The position numbers were made by a program, and so were the translations under genes. Shown piece after piece: positions 35,622 through 44,127 of a DNA stretch of 64,000 nucleotides (positions within the stretch are counted from its first letter, which is position 1; the number at the start of each line of letters is the position of its first letter). The stretch spans positions 5,756,001 through 5,820,000 of the forward strand of contig NZ_CP061080.1 in assembly GCF_014495845.1 (NCBI RefSeq). The letters are read 5' to 3'. Origin of the DNA: Aquibium microcysteis (GTDB taxonomy: Bacteria; Pseudomonadota; Alphaproteobacteria; Rhizobiales; Rhizobiaceae). The notes below the pieces were generated by a model that was given only the letters and a program-made list of their open reading frames with translations, searched no databases and was not told the origin of the DNA.

Positions 35622-37190
35622 ATGGCAGCCGAGACCTCCGTGCCGGTGGACACCAGCGCCGCCTTCGTCCAGGGCGTGACGAGCCTCCTCGACTGGGCCG
35701 TGATTGCCCCTGTGGCGCTGCCGATCCTCGGCGGCGCGCTGCTTCTGATGGTGCGCCACCGGACGCGCCTGCATGCCGCCGTCGCCTTCGCCGTGCTCGC
35801 CGCGACCTTCGCCGCCTGCCTCGTTCTTTTGTGGCGGGTGATGGGCGAGGGGACGCAGGTGATGACGATGGGCCGCTGGCTGCCGCCTTACGGCATCACC
35901 TTCCAGGCCGACATGCTGGGCGCGGCCTTCGCCACCACGGCCACCTTCGCCGCCTCGGCCGCCGCCGTCTTCGCGCTCCGCGACATCGACGCAACCGGGC
36001 GGCGCTACGGCTTCTATCCGTTCCTTCTGCTGATGATCGCGGGCGTGAACGGCGCCTTCCTGACCGGCGACATCTTCAACCTCTACGTCTGGTTCGAGGT
36101 CTTCGTGATCTCGTCCTTCGGCCTGCTGATCCTCGGCTCCGAGCGTCGCCAGATCGACGGGGCGGTGAAATATGCCGTGCTCAACCTGATCGCCACGACG
36201 GTGTTCCTGATCACGACCGGCTATCTCTACGGCGTCTTCGGCACGCTCAACATGGCCGACATCGCGCGCAAGGCCGAGGGCCTCCGGCAGGACGGTCCGC
36301 TGATGACGATCGCCACGCTCTACCTGCTCGCCTTCGGCATGAAGGCGGCTGCCTTCCCGCTGAACTTCTGGCTGCCGGCCTCGTATCACACGCCGCGCAT
36401 CGTCACCTCGGCGATGTTCGGCGGCCTGCTCACCAAGGTCGGCATCTATGCGCTCCTGCGGACCTTCACGACGCTCTTTCCCGTCGAACGCGCCGTGCTG
36501 TCGGACGTCATCGCGGTGGTGGCCATCCTGACGATGATCCTCGGCGTGCTCGGCGCACTGGCGCAGACGGACGTGAGGCGCACCATCGGCTTCGTCGTGA
36601 TCTCCGGCATCGGCACGATGCTCGCCGGCCTGGCGATCGGCTCGCCGCCGGCGCTCTCGGGCACCGTGCTCTACGCCATCCATTCGATCCTGGTCATGAC
36701 GGCGCTCTACCTCGTCGCCGGCCTGATGCGCGAGGCGGGCGGCAGCTTCTCGCTGCACGAACTCGGCGGGCTCTACCGCTCGCATCCGCTTCTGGCGTCC
36801 ATGATGCTGGCCCTGATGCTGGCAGCGGCCGGCCTGCCGCCGCTGTCGGGCCTCTGGCCGAAGATCGTCCTGGTCAAGGCGGCGATCGCGGCCGAAGCCT
36901 GGTGGCTGACCGCTGCGATCCTGTTGTCCAGCGTGCTGACCACCATCGTGCTCGGCCGCGTCTTCGCCCTTTCGTTCTGGCGTCCGGAGCAGGCCGCGGC
37001 GGTGACGGGCGCAACGGGGCCGATCGACCCCGTCGCGGGTTACGGCACCGTGCTCGTGCTTCTCGTGCCCGCAGTCTGGATCGGCCTGTGGCCCGAGCCC
37101 TTCCTGCGCATCGCGGAGGCGGCGGCGGCGGGCCTTGCCGATCCCGCATCCTATATCGGTTCGGTGTTCCCAGCGCAGGGTGGATCATGA
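35622..37190 (+). CDS. mrpD: Mrp/Pha antiporter subunit D
   Basis: 522 aa, about 14 helices, homologous to complex I NuoM/NuoN antiporter-like subunits. Conserved regions are NLYVWFEVFVISSFGLL (with the key glutamate in WFE), AAAFPLNFWLPASYHTPR and VRRTIGFVVISGIG. It forms the second proton-translocating module of the complex. Its stop overlaps the mrpE start (ATGA). Confidence 0.94.
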   Translation: MAAETSVPVDTSAAFVQGVTSLLDWAVIAPVALPILGGALLLMVRHRTRLHAAVAFAVLAATFAACLVLLWRVMGEGTQVMTMGRWLPPYGITFQADMLGAAFATTATFAASAAAVFALRDIDATGRRYGFYPFLLLMIAGVNGAFLTGDIFNLYVWFEVFVISSFGLLILGSERRQIDGAVKYAVLNLIATTVFLITTGYLYGVFGTLNMADIARKAEGLRQDGPLMTIATLYLLAFGMKAAAFPLNFWLPASYHTPRIVTSAMFGGLLTKVGIYALLRTFTTLFPVERAVLSDVIAVVAILTMILGVLGALAQTDVRRTIGFVVISGIGTMLAGLAIGSPPALSGTVLYAIHSILVMTALYLVAGLMREAGGSFSLHELGGLYRSHPLLASMMLALMLAAAGLPPLSGLWPKIVLVKAAIAAEAWWLTAAILLSSVLTTIVLGRVFALSFWRPEQAAAVTGATGPIDPVAGYGTVLVLLVPAVWIGLWPEPFLRIAEAAAAGLADPASYIGSVFPAQGGS

Positions 37191-37660
37191 CGCTCTATCT
37201 CGCCAATATCCTGCTCGCGCTGGCCTGGATGGTGGTGACCGGGTCGGCCACCTTCGTCAACTTCCTGTTCGGCTTCGCGCTGGGCGCCGGCGCGCTCTAC
37301 CTCATTCGCGGGCAGGTGGGGTCGCTCGGCTATTTCGCCCGCGCCCGCCGCGTGCTGTCGCTCGCCTTGCTGTTCGTCTACGAACTCATCCTGTCGGCCT
37401 GGCGCGTCGCCGTGCTGGTGGTGACGCCGGACATGAAGCTGAAGCCCGGGATCTTCGCCTATCCGCTGAAGGTCGACCGCGACTTCGAGATCACCCTGCT
37501 CGCCAACCTGATCACGCTGACGCCCGGCACCCTTTCGGTCGACGTCTCGGATGACCGGCGGATCCTCTACATCCACGCACTCGACTGTTCCGACCCCGAC
37601 CAGGCGCGCATGGACATCGCCACCGGCTTCGAGCGCAAGATCATGGAGGCCTTCCGGTGA
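37187..37660 (+). CDS. mrpE: Mrp/Pha antiporter subunit E
   Basis: 157 aa. Two or three N-terminal membrane helices and a cytoplasmic C-terminal domain. The MnhE signature is [17 protein letters not shown] (about 104-120). Required for complex assembly in characterised systems. Overlaps both neighbours (ATGA with mrpD, GTGA with mrpF). Confidence 0.93.
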   Translation: MTLYLANILLALAWMVVTGSATFVNFLFGFALGAGALYLIRGQVGSLGYFARARRVLSLALLFVYELILSAWRVAVLVVTPDMKLKPGIFAYPLKVDRDFEITLLANLITLTPGTLSVDVSDDRRILYIHALDCSDPDQARMDIATGFERKIMEAFR

Positions 37661-37998
37661 GCGGCAGCGAAACCTTCCTGGCCGGGGCGGTGACCGTCGC
37701 GCTCGCCCTGCTGTGCCTGTCCTTCCTGGTCACGGTCTACCGCGTCGTGCGCGGCCCCACGCTGCCCGACCGGATCGTGGCGCTGGACATGCTGGTGGCC
37801 GTGGCGCTCGGCTTCATCGCCGTCATCGGCATCCGCAGCGGAATCACGCTCTACATCGACGTCGCCATCGCCCTCGGCCTCGTCGGTTTCCTGGCGACCG
37901 TGGCCTTCGCCCGCTTCGTGCTCAGCCGCGGCAATTCACTGGAGAAGAACGCGGCCGAAGGCGAGACGGCACCGAGCAACCCGGAGGTGAAGCTGTGA
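37657..37998 (+). CDS. mrpF: Mrp/Pha antiporter subunit F
   Basis: 113 aa, GTG start in the overlap with mrpE. Three helices; the MnhF motif [19 protein letters not shown] (about 23-41) is clear. Small membrane subunit of the antiporter. Confidence 0.92.
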   Translation: MSGSETFLAGAVTVALALLCLSFLVTVYRVVRGPTLPDRIVALDMLVAVALGFIAVIGIRSGITLYIDVAIALGLVGFLATVAFARFVLSRGNSLEKNAAEGETAPSNPEVKL

Positions 37999-38345
37999 CC
38001 GACATCATCACCAACTACCTGACCGGCGTCCTGATCGTCATCGGCGCGGCCTTCGCGCTGGTGGCGTCGGTCGGCCTGCTCCGGCTGCCGGAATTCTACA
38101 CCCGCATGCACGCCGCCTCGAAGGCGGGAACGCTCGGGGCATGCGTCATGCTGATCGCCGTGGCCGTCTATACCGACGACACCGCCGTCGCCTCCCGCGC
38201 CCTCGCCGGCGTCGTCTTCTTTCTGCTCACCGCCCCGATTTCAGCCCATCTTCTGGCCAAGGCCGCCTATGCCGCCGGGTACCCGCTCTGGGAAGGCTCA
38301 GTTCACGACGAGATGCCGCCACGCGCCGGAGACAAAGTCGAATGA
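37995..38345 (+). CDS. mrpG: Mrp/Pha antiporter subunit G
   Basis: 116 aa, GTG start overlapping the mrpF stop (GTGA). Three helices with the MnhG/PhaG motif [20 protein letters not shown] (about 28-47). Last gene of the mrp operon. The next 300 bp form the mucR control region. Confidence 0.92.
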   Translation: MTDIITNYLTGVLIVIGAAFALVASVGLLRLPEFYTRMHAASKAGTLGACVMLIAVAVYTDDTAVASRALAGVVFFLLTAPISAHLLAKAAYAAGYPLWEGSVHDEMPPRAGDKVE

Positions 38346-38644
38346 ACCGGACGTGGTCAGACCAGACGGGCTGGTGATCACGGAAAAAATCGGGCTGATA
38401 ATATTTTTGGATGCTATGCTCGTCTCGCGCCGGTTGCAGATCAGAGGTTTGAGAGACCACTAAACCGATTTGTTACATTATTTTTTCGTAATTTCCCGCA
38501 GACAGAATTGACTTGAAGACTTCAGGGGCTCATTTAACGACAGGAATGGCGAGTCGTGCAGCGGCGAATTCGCTGTTCTCAGACGCAGCGGTGCTTAGAA
38601 CGCCGATCCCAATCCACTAGCCAACTCACTGGGGCCTGACCAAT
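38346..38644 (+). promoter_or_regulatory. AT-rich mucR control region
   Basis: This 299-bp gap is much more AT-rich than the window average, especially 38460-38500 (TTGTTACATTATTTTTTCG). A possible -35 TTGACT (38508-38513) is followed after 17 bp by a weak -10. MucR/Ros proteins bind AT-rich DNA with TpA steps and repress their own genes, so this is the expected autoregulatory target. No terminator for mrpG is obvious. Confidence 0.55.
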
Positions 38645-39073
38645 ATGGAAATTTCGGAGTCGAACCTGACTCAGGGCAACATGCTCATCGAGCTGACTGC
38701 CGACGTCGTTGCTGCCTACGTCAGCAACAATCCCGTTCCCGTTTCGGAATTGCCGAACCTGATCGCCGACATCCATGCCGCGCTCGGCCGGGTCGGCACG
38801 GCGACCGAAATGGCGCCTGCCGAAAAGCCGAAGCCTGCGGTCAGCCCGAAGAAGTCCGTCCACGACGACTTCATCATCTGTCTCGAGGACGGCAAGAAAT
38901 TCAAGTCGCTGAAGCGCCACCTGATGACCCACTACGGTCTCACGCCGGATCAGTACCGCGAGAAGTGGGGCCTCGACGCGTCCTACCCGATGGTCGCGCC
39001 GAACTACGCGGCCGCTCGTTCCCAGCTTGCGAAGAAGATGGGGCTCGGTCGCAAGCGCAAGGCTGCGCGCTGA
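38645..39073 (+). CDS. mucR: MucR/Ros-family zinc-finger transcriptional regulator
   Basis: 142 aa. The N-terminal part (about 12-55) is the oligomerisation region. The C-terminal zinc finger begins at residue 79: C79-x2-D82-x9-H92-x3-H96 ([20 protein letters not shown]), where the second cysteine of Ros is replaced by aspartate as in several rhizobial homologues. The basic tail ends [10 protein letters not shown]. MucR is a global, H-NS-like repressor of exopolysaccharide, motility, cell-cycle and host-interaction genes. Monocistronic, ended by a strong terminator at 39101. Confidence 0.95.
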   Translation: MEISESNLTQGNMLIELTADVVAAYVSNNPVPVSELPNLIADIHAALGRVGTATEMAPAEKPKPAVSPKKSVHDDFIICLEDGKKFKSLKRHLMTHYGLTPDQYREKWGLDASYPMVAPNYAAARSQLAKKMGLGRKRKAAR

Positions 39074-39425
39074 CCCGACCCGACGGCTCGTTCCGGATCT
39101 GACGGCGGCGCCTCCCGGCGCCGCCGTCTTTTCGTTTGCGGCCCGGGCGATTCGCTTCGGTCGTGAACTGGTCCAGCGCCTGCTTGAGCGCGATGTGGCG
39201 GTTGAGGTCGTAGCTCCAGTGCCGCGCCGCGCCGCGAAGCCGCTCCCGCTCGATCAGCCGCTCGAGCCGAACCCTGACGGCAGCCCGCGCCTCCTCGTCC
39301 AACGCCAGGGCGGAAGCGATCTCGATCCCGGTCATCAGGAAGAACGCGGCCCTGACCGCCGCATTCCTCGTCTCGAGCGCCTTGCGCTCGCGGTGTCTTC
39401 TCGCGTCTTCTGCAAATGTCGTCAC
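38940..39425 (-). CDS. Small conserved-looking cytosolic protein; C-terminal end uncertain
   Basis: The frame runs 161 aa, but only the first ~85 residues look protein-like: charged helices [40 protein letters not shown] and [24 protein letters not shown] start is preceded by GGAGG at ideal spacing. The rest (residues ~95-161) is Arg/Ser-rich and is simply the complement of the mucR terminator and the mucR 3' end, so the true stop may have been lost by a small frameshift or the tail is non-conserved. Function unknown. It is divergent from the solo DnaA-IV gene. Confidence 0.55.
   Translation of the reverse strand: MTTFAEDARRHRERKALETRNAAVRAAFFLMTGIEIASALALDEEARAAVRVRLERLIERERLRGAARHWSYDLNRHIALKQALDQFTTEANRPGRKRKDGGAGRRRRQIRNEPSGRVSAQPCACDRAPSSSQAGNERPRSSARPSGRTRRGPTSRGTDPA
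39101..39132 (+). terminator. Intrinsic terminator of mucR
   Basis: GACGGCGGCGCC (39101-39112) and GGCGCCGCCGTC (39117-39128) form a perfect 12-bp stem with a TCCC loop, followed by TTTT. It lies 28 bp after the mucR stop. Confidence 0.92.
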
Positions 39426-39575
39426 GGGTGCCTCCGGTGCATGAACTGGAGGCGCAATGATCGGTGCGGCTGTCGGGGGTGGGGAAAGATTCCGCGCGAA
39501 AAAATCGAAACGGATTCGAGAAAGCCAGCAATTTCAAAACTGTAGAAGAAAACTGCGCGCGTGCGGGTTGCGCTT

Positions 39576-39607
39576 TTGTTCACACCTCGCGGCCGTTTCT
39601 GTATAAG
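39576..39607 (+). promoter_or_regulatory. Promoter with overlapping DnaA-box-like site, solo DnaA-IV gene
   Basis: A -35 TTCACA (39579-39584), 17-bp spacer and -10 TATAAG (39602-39607) form a near-consensus sigma-70 promoter about 36 bp before the start at 39643. The 9-mer TTGTTCACA (39576-39584) matches the DnaA box TTATNCACA at all but one position and covers the -35. DnaA, or the gene's own DnaA-type DNA-binding domain, could therefore control it directly. Confidence 0.6.
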
Positions 39608-39642
39608 AGGAACATATTCCTAGCACCAGGGGGAAGTGTTCC

Positions 39643-40074
39643 GTGCCATCGTCAGCCGCCAGCCAGATCCGTCACAGCCCCGACGCCGCACCGCCAGGCC
39701 ACCCGGCCAGCGAAAGGCAGGACCCGCGCCCGTCTTCATCGCAGCGATCGGAAGAGCGAGCCGTCTTCGTGTGCGACTGCGTCATCGACATCACCGCGGC
39801 GCTGTTCAACGTGAGCGGCCGCGAACTGCGCCAGCCGGGTCGGACGACCACGAGCGTCACGCGGGTGCGGCAGATCGCCATGTACGTGACGCATGTGGTG
39901 ATGGGCCTGTCGATGTCGGACGTAGGCCGCGGCTTCGCCCGCGAGCGCACCACCGTGCTGCATGCCTGTCATCTGATCGAGGACATGCGCGACGACGCCG
40001 ACTTCGATGCCATCGTGGCGCTTGCCGAACGTGTCGCCGGCGCGGCGCTTCGCAGCCTGGAGTACCGCCGATGA
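39643..40074 (+). CDS. Stand-alone DnaA domain IV (Bac_DnaA_C) DNA-binding protein
   Basis: 143 aa. A disordered N-terminal 40 residues precede a complete DnaA domain IV (about 43-130): ITAALFNVSGRELRQPGR, VTRVRQIAMYVTHVVMGLSMSDVGRGFARE and the signature helix RERTTVLHACHLIEDM. In DnaA this reads DHTTVLHA; here RTTV replaces DHTTV. There is no AAA+ domain, so it cannot initiate replication itself but may bind DnaA boxes. Its stop overlaps the DUF6456 start (ATGA), so the two act together. Rhizobial genomes commonly carry this pair; the function is not established. Confidence 0.85.
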   Translation: MPSSAASQIRHSPDAAPPGHPASERQDPRPSSSQRSEERAVFVCDCVIDITAALFNVSGRELRQPGRTTTSVTRVRQIAMYVTHVVMGLSMSDVGRGFARERTTVLHACHLIEDMRDDADFDAIVALAERVAGAALRSLEYRR

Positions 40075-40877
40075 AACGGGCGACCGACAAGGTGAGGCTG
40101 CGCATCCTGCGCTTTCTGGCGGGCGGCGACGCCCGGGTCGAAGAGGCGGCCTTGCGCGGGCGGGTCCGGCTCCGGTCGGAGCGCCTGGGCGCCATCCAGG
40201 TGGAAATGACGGCGCTGGAGACGCTGGCGGAAGCGGGCTTCCTGCAGCGGACGGGCGACGGCATGCTTCGCCTGACGGAGACGGGCCGATCGGCCTATGT
40301 CCGGGCCAGGGCGGCGGAGCGGCCCTTCCTGCTTCAGCACGCGGAGGTGGGCGCCGCGACCGTCGAGACCGAGGAGGGACCGCAGACGGTGGCCGTGAAC
40401 CTCACGGAGTCGCCTCTGGCAAAGCTGTCGCGCATCAAGGACCGGGGCGGGCGTCCCTTCCTCGAGGACAGGCAGTTTCGTGCGGGGGAGCGCCTGCGCA
40501 GCGATTTCGACCGCGGTCTGCTGATGCCGCGCCTGGGCATCAACTGGGCAGCGCTGGGCGGCGGGGGCGCCGGAGGACCGGGAGGCAGCAAATCCGACCT
40601 GACGGACGCCGCGCTCGCGGCACGCAACCGCGTCGACCGCGCCCTCCAGGAGGTCGGACCCGAATTCGCCGACCTGCTGATCGATGTCTGCTGCTTCCTG
40701 AAGGGGCTGGAGACGGTGGAACTGGAGCGGGGCTGGCCGGTGCGATCGGCCAAGGTGATGCTCCGCGCCGCGCTCTCGGCGCTCGCGCGCCACTATGCGC
40801 CCGAGCCTGCCCCCAGGCCGCGCCGTATCCTCCACTGGGGAACGCGGGACTACCGGCCGAAGTCGGCACGGAGCTGA
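40071..40877 (+). CDS. DUF6456-domain protein coupled to the DnaA-IV protein
   Basis: 268 aa. The N-terminal part (about 1-80) looks like a winged helix-turn-helix (VRLRILRFLAGGDARVEEAAL then LAEAGFLQRTGDGMLRLTE). The C-terminal DUF6456 region (about 115-245) has the motifs EDRQFRAGERLRSDFDRG and FADLLIDVCCFLKGLETVE. It is translationally coupled to the DnaA-IV gene and probably forms a two-protein DNA-binding regulator with it. No enzyme motif. Confidence 0.8.
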   Translation: MKRATDKVRLRILRFLAGGDARVEEAALRGRVRLRSERLGAIQVEMTALETLAEAGFLQRTGDGMLRLTETGRSAYVRARAAERPFLLQHAEVGAATVETEEGPQTVAVNLTESPLAKLSRIKDRGGRPFLEDRQFRAGERLRSDFDRGLLMPRLGINWAALGGGGAGGPGGSKSDLTDAALAARNRVDRALQEVGPEFADLLIDVCCFLKGLETVELERGWPVRSAKVMLRAALSALARHYAPEPAPRPRRILHWGTRDYRPKSARS

Positions 40878-40986
40878 CATGCGCGGGAAGGGCGGTTCGC
40901 GCGACGCTACCGCCGCCCGCGCCTGCCGATGCCGTGGGTCGTTCGCAACCGGTGCGGCCGCTTGCGGGTCGAGACGGCGCCCTGTC

Positions 40987-41415
40987 TCAGGCGGGGTCGG
41001 CCAGCGCCATGCGGGCGTCGGTGCGGATGCGCTTGACCATCGAACGCAGCCCGTTGGACCGCTGCGGAGTCAGGTGCTCGTCGAGGCCGAGTCCGGCCAG
41101 CACGGCCTCGGCGTCGGTGGCGACGATCTCGCTCGCCTTGCGGCCCGAATAGAGCGCCAGCATGAGCGCGACGAGGCCCCGCACGATATGGGCATCCGAA
41201 TCGCCCGAGAACTCGACGACCGGATCGTCGCCGCTGCCGCGTCTCGTCGTCAGCCAGACCTGGCTGACGCAGCCGGGGACGCGGTTCTCCTCGGTCCGGT
41301 CACTCTCCGGGAAGGGCGGCAGGTCGCGGCCGAGGTCGATGACGTACCGGTAGCGATCCTCCCAGTCGTCGATGAAGGCGAAGTCGTCGATGATGGACTG
41401 GATGTCGGCGGCCAT
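40987..41415 (-). CDS. sufE: SufE-family cysteine desulfurase activator
   Basis: 142 aa. SufE accepts persulfide sulfur from SufS and passes it to the SUF Fe-S assembly scaffold. The sulfur-accepting cysteine is C49 in ENRVPGCVSQVW. The N-terminal helix SIIDDFAFIDDWEDRYRYVI is typical. I chose the ATG at 41415, giving the normal family N-terminus. It is not next to the suf operon, which is usual in rhizobia for a second sufE. Confidence 0.92.
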   Translation of the reverse strand: MAADIQSIIDDFAFIDDWEDRYRYVIDLGRDLPPFPESDRTEENRVPGCVSQVWLTTRRGSGDDPVVEFSGDSDAHIVRGLVALMLALYSGRKASEIVATDAEAVLAGLGLDEHLTPQRSNGLRSMVKRIRTDARMALADPA

Positions 41416-41510
41416 GATGCGTCTGCGTCCCTGTTGCCCCGCATATAGAGCGGATCGGGGATCTGTTGAACCGCCCGGCCGACGAATTCGGACGGTTGCG
41501 ACGCATCGGG

Positions 41511-41545
41511 AAAACGCCGCATGCACGAGGCCCGTGCATGCGGCG
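41511..41545 (-). terminator. Intrinsic terminator of the DUF5330 gene
   Basis: On the minus strand CGCCGCATGCAC (41545-41534) pairs perfectly with GTGCATGCGGCG (41526-41515) around a 7-nt loop and is followed by TTTT. It lies 51 bp past the DUF5330 stop and separates that gene from sufE. Confidence 0.88.
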
Positions 41546-41595
41546 CACCATCGAAGCTGCAGTCGATCGAAACGGCGTCTTCCGCGCCGCTGGCG

Positions 41596-41898
41596 TCAGT
41601 CGGCGGGCTTGACCCCGCCGGTGGTGATGGCGTCGTTTTCGGCGGGTTCGTCTTCGAGCATCTGGTAGGCGATCCGCGCGCTCTCGCGTGCCTTGACGCC
41701 GATGGTGGCCAGAGCGGCGCGTCCCGTCTCGCAGACCTGCGGCTCGCGCTCGCACATGCCGCTGACGTCGCCGATGGCATCGCGCGCGGCCACCAGCGCC
41801 GCAAGCGGGCTCACCGTCTCGGTCCCCTCTTCCGGCGCGATCGGCAGGAACAGCAGAACCAGTGAAAACCAGAAGCTCGTGCGGATCAGGAAACCCAT
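41596..41898 (-). CDS. DUF5330-family small protein with N-terminal membrane segment
   Basis: 100 aa. A hydrophobic N-terminus (FLIRTSFWFSLVLLFLPI, 3-20) acts as signal or anchor; a helical periplasmic part follows with two cysteines in SGMCEREPQVCETGRAAL (about 47-62), the DUF5330 signature. Role unknown. It is transcribed alone and ends at the terminator at 41511. Confidence 0.78.
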   Translation of the reverse strand: MGFLIRTSFWFSLVLLFLPIAPEEGTETVSPLAALVAARDAIGDVSGMCEREPQVCETGRAALATIGVKARESARIAYQMLEDEPAENDAITTGGVKPAD

Positions 41899-42330
41899 TG
41901 CCTCGCGTCCCGTCGTTCATGGCCCGCATGTGACGTCGCGGGCCTCCCCACCTTCCTATATCGCATGGCCCAACGCCCGATTGCAGCGGACGGCGAAGTT
42001 TTCCTCAAATTGGATGCAAATCCGAGCGGTTCGCGCTCCTGGCGGAATCGAGACGAATGCCGCCCATTTCAGCAACCCGTCCTTTACCAGACAACCCTCT
42101 GAAATCGATGGGAAAGTACCGGCGGGTGGCAGCGAACGCGGCGCCGCGGCGATCCGTCCCGCGGTCACGCTTCGTTAACCATCAACCGAAGCTTGCGGCG
42201 ACCGGCGCGCGCCGGACCGGTTTTCCACCGGTTCCCGCCCCCCGCTCATGCCGTGCCTTATTCATTCATTAAACCGGGAATGCGAGTTTCGGGCTGAACG
42301 AAAGTCCGTCGAACGGGCGTCAGCGAGCGC
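41899..42330 (+). other. 432-bp intergenic region before the histidine kinase gene
   Basis: This divergent gap lies between the DUF5330 gene and the kinase gene. It contains a 6-bp-stem hairpin at 42169-42192 (GCTTCG/CGAAGC) whose loop holds TTAACC, a possible CtrA half-site, and a local AT-rich run at 42250-42280 (CCTTATTCATTCATTAAACC) that is a likely promoter. No small gene or RNA is recognisable. Confidence 0.5.
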
Positions 42331-44127
42331 GTGGTGTTGAGTAAGCTTCCGACTGGAACGAGCGAGGGATGTTCGCGGCTTGGGCAGGCCTGCGCCCGGC
42401 TCGTTCACCCTTCGATCGCCGACAAGGGCGAGCGTGACCTGCAGAGGCGCCTGCTCGGCGTGGCCCTTGCCGGTCCCTTTTTCGTCGGCGGCGCTTTCGC
42501 ACAGGTCCTGTCTGCGGACGCGGGCCTCTCCATCGCGCTCGCGGCCATCTGCATCGTCTGCGTGATCGGCTGGACCGCCGCGGTGGCGGTGGCGCAGACC
42601 GGACGGCGCACCGTCGCCGCTCCGCTGCTGCTCGCCTGTGCCACGGTGCCCGTCGCGATCATCATCCACCGCGCCGGCGGCGTCGCGTCGCCGCTCTTTC
42701 TCGCCTGGCTGCCGCTGGTGCTGGAGCCCTGGCTGGCGCTGCGTAGCCGCGCAGCCCTGCGTGCCGGCCTTGCGGCCATGGCCGCCGCGGTGACCGGGGC
42801 GGTCGCGCTGTCGCTGCTCATGCCCGAGACAGTGCAGCCCGCGACCGGTGCGCACTGGCTGCTGCCGATCGCCTACGGCATGACGCTGTGGCTGCGCCGC
42901 GCCGCGCTCTCGGCCGACGTCGAGGAGGCGCCGGAACGCGAGCCGCTGCCGCCGATCGAGACTCTGATGCCGGCGGTGACGCTGCGGATGGGGCGCGGCG
43001 GCGACGTCGTCGACTGCACCGACAGCGCCCGGTCGCTGCTGAGGCTCGAGCCCGAGTTCCTGCTCGGTACCGGCCTCATCGAGCGGATCCACGTCGCCGA
43101 CCGGATCGCCTGGCTGACCGCGCTGGCCGACCTGCGCGAGGGCGCCTGCCACCGCGGGGTCGAACTGCGGCTTCGCCTGCCCGCCGACGGCCAGCGTCGC
43201 GACGGCGGCTACCGCGCCTTCGTGCTCGACCTGATGGCGCAGGGCCCTTCCGATGCCGGCTTCGTGGCGATCCTGCGCGACAATACCGAACTCACCGGGC
43301 TGCGCGAGGCGCTGGCCGAGGCCAACCGTCGCGCCGAGCTGGGCAAGGCGCGTTTCCTGGCCACCGTCAGTCACGAGCTGCGCACGCCGCTGAACGCCAT
43401 CATCGGCTTCTCCGACATGCTGGCGAGCGGCATGGCGGGTCCGCTGGCCTCCGACCGGCAGCGGGACTATGTCGGCCTCGTGCGCGAATCGGGCCAGCAC
43501 CTGCTGTCCATCGTCAACTCGATCCTCGACGTCGCCCGCATCGAGTCCGGAACCTACCCGATCGTCCCGGAGACCTTCCGCTTCGCCGACGCCGTCGACA
43601 GCTCGCTGTCGATGGTCTCGTGCCAGGCGCGGGCGAAGGGCGTGACGCTGGAGCAGGACCTCGCCGCCGCCTCCGGCGATCTCTTCGCCGACCGGCGGGC
43701 CATCCAGCAGATCCTGATCAACCTGCTGTCCAATGCCGTGAAATTCACGCCCGAGGGCGGCCGGGTGAAGGTCACCGCCGCCCGCGACACGCGCCGCGTG
43801 ACGATCTCGGTCGCCGACACGGGCATCGGCATCAGCGCCGAAGACCTTTCCCGAATCGGACGGCCCTTCGTCCAGGTTCTCAACGACTACACCCGGCAGT
43901 ACGAGGGCACGGGCCTCGGCCTGTCGCTGGTGAAGGGCCTCGTCGAGCTGCAGGACGGCTCGATGACCATCGACAGCGCGCCGGGCGAGGGGACGATCGT
44001 CACCGTCACGCTGCCGATCCGCAAGCCGCCGAGACATCAGGACCTCTTCGATGCCGAAATCGTCGCCATCCCGCCAGCCGCCAAGCCGAGGACGTCAGCC
44101 GATGAAGCGATCCGCCAGTCAGCGTGA
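42331..44127 (+). CDS. Membrane-bound PAS-type sensor histidine kinase (DivJ/PdhS-like candidate)
   Basis: 598 aa with a GTG start. About six N-terminal membrane segments (about 40-195) are followed by a PAS-like region (about 215-320) and a complete kinase: phospho-acceptor H348 (TVSHELRTPLNAIIGFSDML), N box LINLLSNAVKF, G1 DTGIGIS and G2 GTGLGLSLVKG. Topology and the H-box resemble the DivJ/PleC/PdhS kinases that feed the DivK-CtrA cell-cycle pathway. No response-regulator gene is adjacent, also typical of those kinases. Identity as DivJ is an inference. The 3' end overlaps the next gene by 26 bp. Confidence 0.85.
   Translation: MVLSKLPTGTSEGCSRLGQACARLVHPSIADKGERDLQRRLLGVALAGPFFVGGAFAQVLSADAGLSIALAAICIVCVIGWTAAVAVAQTGRRTVAAPLLLACATVPVAIIIHRAGGVASPLFLAWLPLVLEPWLALRSRAALRAGLAAMAAAVTGAVALSLLMPETVQPATGAHWLLPIAYGMTLWLRRAALSADVEEAPEREPLPPIETLMPAVTLRMGRGGDVVDCTDSARSLLRLEPEFLLGTGLIERIHVADRIAWLTALADLREGACHRGVELRLRLPADGQRRDGGYRAFVLDLMAQGPSDAGFVAILRDNTELTGLREALAEANRRAELGKARFLATVSHELRTPLNAIIGFSDMLASGMAGPLASDRQRDYVGLVRESGQHLLSIVNSILDVARIESGTYPIVPETFRFADAVDSSLSMVSCQARAKGVTLEQDLAAASGDLFADRRAIQQILINLLSNAVKFTPEGGRVKVTAARDTRRVTISVADTGIGISAEDLSRIGRPFVQVLNDYTRQYEGTGLGLSLVKGLVELQDGSMTIDSAPGEGTIVTVTLPIRKPPRHQDLFDAEIVAIPPAAKPRTSADEAIRQSA

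Noticed and set aside
39643..40074. Possibility that this is the replication initiator dnaA or an origin
   Set aside because: Only domain IV is present, with no AAA+ domain; a single DnaA-box-like site does not make an origin.
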